64,000 nt of DNA from positions 1 to 64,000 of the forward strand of contig NZ_BAFP01000001.1 of assembly GCF_000308455.1 (NCBI RefSeq), read 5' to 3'. The DNA is from Nocardia abscessus NBRC 100374. Its GTDB lineage: Bacteria > Actinomycetota > Actinomycetes > Mycobacteriales > Mycobacteriaceae. A model generated the notes under the pieces. The model was not told where the DNA came from, did not search any database, and saw nothing but the letters and a program-made list of their open reading frames with translations. Positions 62,594-64,000 of the stretch are shown here, piece by piece (positions within the stretch are counted from its first letter, which is position 1; every line of letters starts with the position of its first letter). The position numbers were made by a program, and so were the translations under genes.

Positions 62594-64000
62594 CAGTCCG
62601 TCACCCGGCAGCTCTCCCCCGTGGTCTGGGGGGTCGGCGATATGCTCGACGGCGTGGCAGGAGCCTCCGACTTCGTCGGCGTCTTGATTTCGGTGCCCCT
62701 GGCGTCACCCTGCTCCGGCGCCGGTGCGGGCGCGCCGGTGGCCGGTGGGGGCGCGGCGCCGTTGGGCGCGGGCGGTGCGGGCTCGGCGGACGGGACGACC
62801 CCGGGCTGCGGCGCCGCTTCCTTGACCGGGCAGGGCGGCAGCAGTTCGCGCTGGGCGAGGTAGGTCATCGAGTCTCTGGCCTTGTCCAGCGAACCCGGCG
62901 GCAACCCCTTGTCCACCTGATCGCGGCCGGTCTGCTTCAGATCACTGACCTTCAGCGGCTTGCACGAGGACGGCACGTCCTGGCCGGGCTCGGTCAGGGT
63001 GAGTTCACCGTTGCGGGTCACGCACCCGACCAGGTTCACGTCGTGGATGGAGTAGCCGAGGATCGACCCGGGCAGCCCGCGCAGGACGACGACCGAACCG
63101 TCGTCGGCGCCGACGTAGTAGTTGCTGCGAATCATCTTGTAGCCGACGACGAGCCCCACACAGACCGCGACGACGAGCGCCAGCGCGAGCACGATCCAGC
63201 GCAGCCGGTGCGACTTCTTCGCGGGCGGTTCGGGCGCGGCGGCGGCGCGGCGCGGCGCGGCGCGCGGCGGACGCAGGGCGGAGGCCCGGCCCGCGGCGGT
63301 GTTCGGCGGAGGGCTGTCCTCGTCGACGCCGGACGCGGCGCCCGCCACGATCGGGTGGCTCTGGCCGTAGTCCAGATCGATGACGTCGGCCACCACCACG
63401 GTCACGTTGTCGGGACCGCCGCTGCGCAGCGCCAGCTCGATGAGCCGGTCGGCGCACTCGTCGGTGCTGCCCTCGCGCATCGTGTTCGCGATGGTCTCGT
63501 CGCTGACCACGTCGGACAGGCCGTCGGAGCACAGCAGGTAGCGGTCGCCCGCGCGCGATTCGCGCATGATCAGCGTCGGCTCGATCTCGTTGCCGGTGAG
63601 CGCGCGCATGATCAGCGAACGCTGCGGATGCGTGTGCGCCTGCTCCGGTGTGATCCTGCCCTCGTCGACCAGCGACTGGACGAACGTGTCGTCCCGGGTG
63701 ATCTGGGTGAGCTCGCCGCCGCGCAGCAGATAGGCGCGCGAGTCGCCGATGTGCACGAGACCGAGTTTCTTGCCCGCGAACAGGATTGCGGTGAGCGTGG
63801 TGCCCATGCCGTCGAGCTCGGGCTCCTCCTCGACCTGATCGGCGATGGCGGCGTTGCCCTCTCGGGTCGCCGCGTCGAGCTTGCCGAGCAGATCGTCGCC
63901 GGGTTCGTCATCGTCGAGATGGGCGAGCGCGGCGATCATCAACTGGGACGCGACTTCTCCCGCGGCATGGCCGCCCATGCCGTCGGCGAGCGCGAGCAGC
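62593..64000 (-). CDS. pstP: Serine/threonine phosphatase PstP (5' partial)
   Basis: The frame is open to the right window edge, so the N-terminus (about 35 residues) is missing. PP2C motifs are visible: [35 protein letters not shown] and [10 protein letters not shown] with the metal-binding aspartates. A membrane helix ([23 protein letters not shown]) follows, then a external domain of about 190 residues rich in Pro and Ala. It reverses PknA/PknB phosphorylation. The fhaB genes expected upstream would lie beyond the window. Confidence 0.95.
   Translation of the reverse strand, partial: LLALADGMGGHAAGEVASQLMIAALAHLDDDEPGDDLLGKLDAATREGNAAIADQVEEEPELDGMGTTLTAILFAGKKLGLVHIGDSRAYLLRGGELTQITRDDTFVQSLVDEGRITPEQAHTHPQRSLIMRALTGNEIEPTLIMRESRAGDRYLLCSDGLSDVVSDETIANTMREGSTDECADRLIELALRSGGPDNVTVVVADVIDLDYGQSHPIVAGAASGVDEDSPPPNTAAGRASALRPPRAAPRRAAAAPEPPAKKSHRLRWIVLALALVVAVCVGLVVGYKMIRSNYYVGADDGSVVVLRGLPGSILGYSIHDVNLVGCVTRNGELTLTEPGQDVPSSCKPLKVSDLKQTGRDQVDKGLPPGSLDKARDSMTYLAQRELLPPCPVKEAAPQPGVVPSAEPAPPAPNGAAPPPATGAPAPAPEQGDARGTEIKTPTKSEAPATPSSISPTPQTTGESCRVTD

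Overview
This is a high-G+C actinobacterial chromosome segment centred on the replication origin. Gene content and order match the oriC neighbourhood of the Mycobacteriales: murJ-sigM-anti-sigma-trxB-trxC-cwlM / GNAT-parB-parA-rsmG-khpB-yidC-yidD-rnpA-rpmH / dnaA-oriC-dnaN-recF-dciA-gyrB-gyrA-DUF3566-tRNA, and later ppiA-rhomboid-PH-crgA-pabA-pknB-pknA-pbpA-rodA-pstP. Many genes align by order with Rv3910-Rv3921c and Rv0001-Rv0018c of Mycobacterium tuberculosis. Base composition, the added genes and protein similarity suggest the genus Nocardia. That genus call is an inference from memory, not a database result.

Left arm (1-18.5 kb). A lipid II flippase fused to a pseudokinase (5' end outside the window) is followed by an ECF sigma/anti-sigma pair, the thioredoxin system with a SigH/SigR-like promoter, and a zinc-less CwlM. 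A strong bidirectional hairpin separates this from the leftward genes: a GNAT-like protein, parB, parA, then a 3.2-kb stretch with no convincing gene but many parS sites, then rsmG, khpB, yidC, yidD, rnpA and rpmH. The parS-rich stretch contains a diverged inverted duplication of about 270 bp with a parS-like site at the same place in each arm.

Origin (18.5-26.8 kb). dnaA, dnaN, recF and dciA run rightward. The dnaA-dnaN interval carries a terminator, an array of CTCGAG-centred palindromes fused to TGTGGA half-boxes and spaced by 11 or 22 bp, and a candidate unwinding element: two abutting DnaA-box-like 9-mers followed by CTA/CTT triplets. An epoxide-hydrolase-like gene lies between dciA and gyrB.

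Right arm. gyrB, gyrA, a DUF3566 protein and tRNA-Ile(GAT) are followed by a segment bounded by two inverted tRNA-Ala(TGC) genes (33.2-42.6 kb). It holds an MMPL permease, a TetR repressor and a five-gene, translationally coupled operon that looks like an aromatic meta-cleavage pathway (extradiol dioxygenase, FAH-type hydrolase, acyl-CoA ligase, DoxX-like protein, FAD hydroxylase). The DLW-39 microprotein gene sits just before the second tRNA-Ala. Accessory genes follow: a second ParA-type ATPase with a partner protein and an 18-bp upstream palindrome, a secreted NlpC/P60 hydrolase, a DUF1275 membrane protein, an SDR missing its middle, a PNPOx-fold protein, a short acyl-CoA dehydrogenase-like protein and a DrrAB-type ABC exporter. 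The window then returns to the conserved core, ending with pknB-pknA-pbpA-rodA-pstP on the minus strand; pstP is cut by the right edge.

The core genes link replication (dnaA, dnaN, recF, dciA, gyrAB), segregation (parABS), and envelope growth and division (murJ, cwlM, crgA, pbpA, rodA, PknA/B, PstP).
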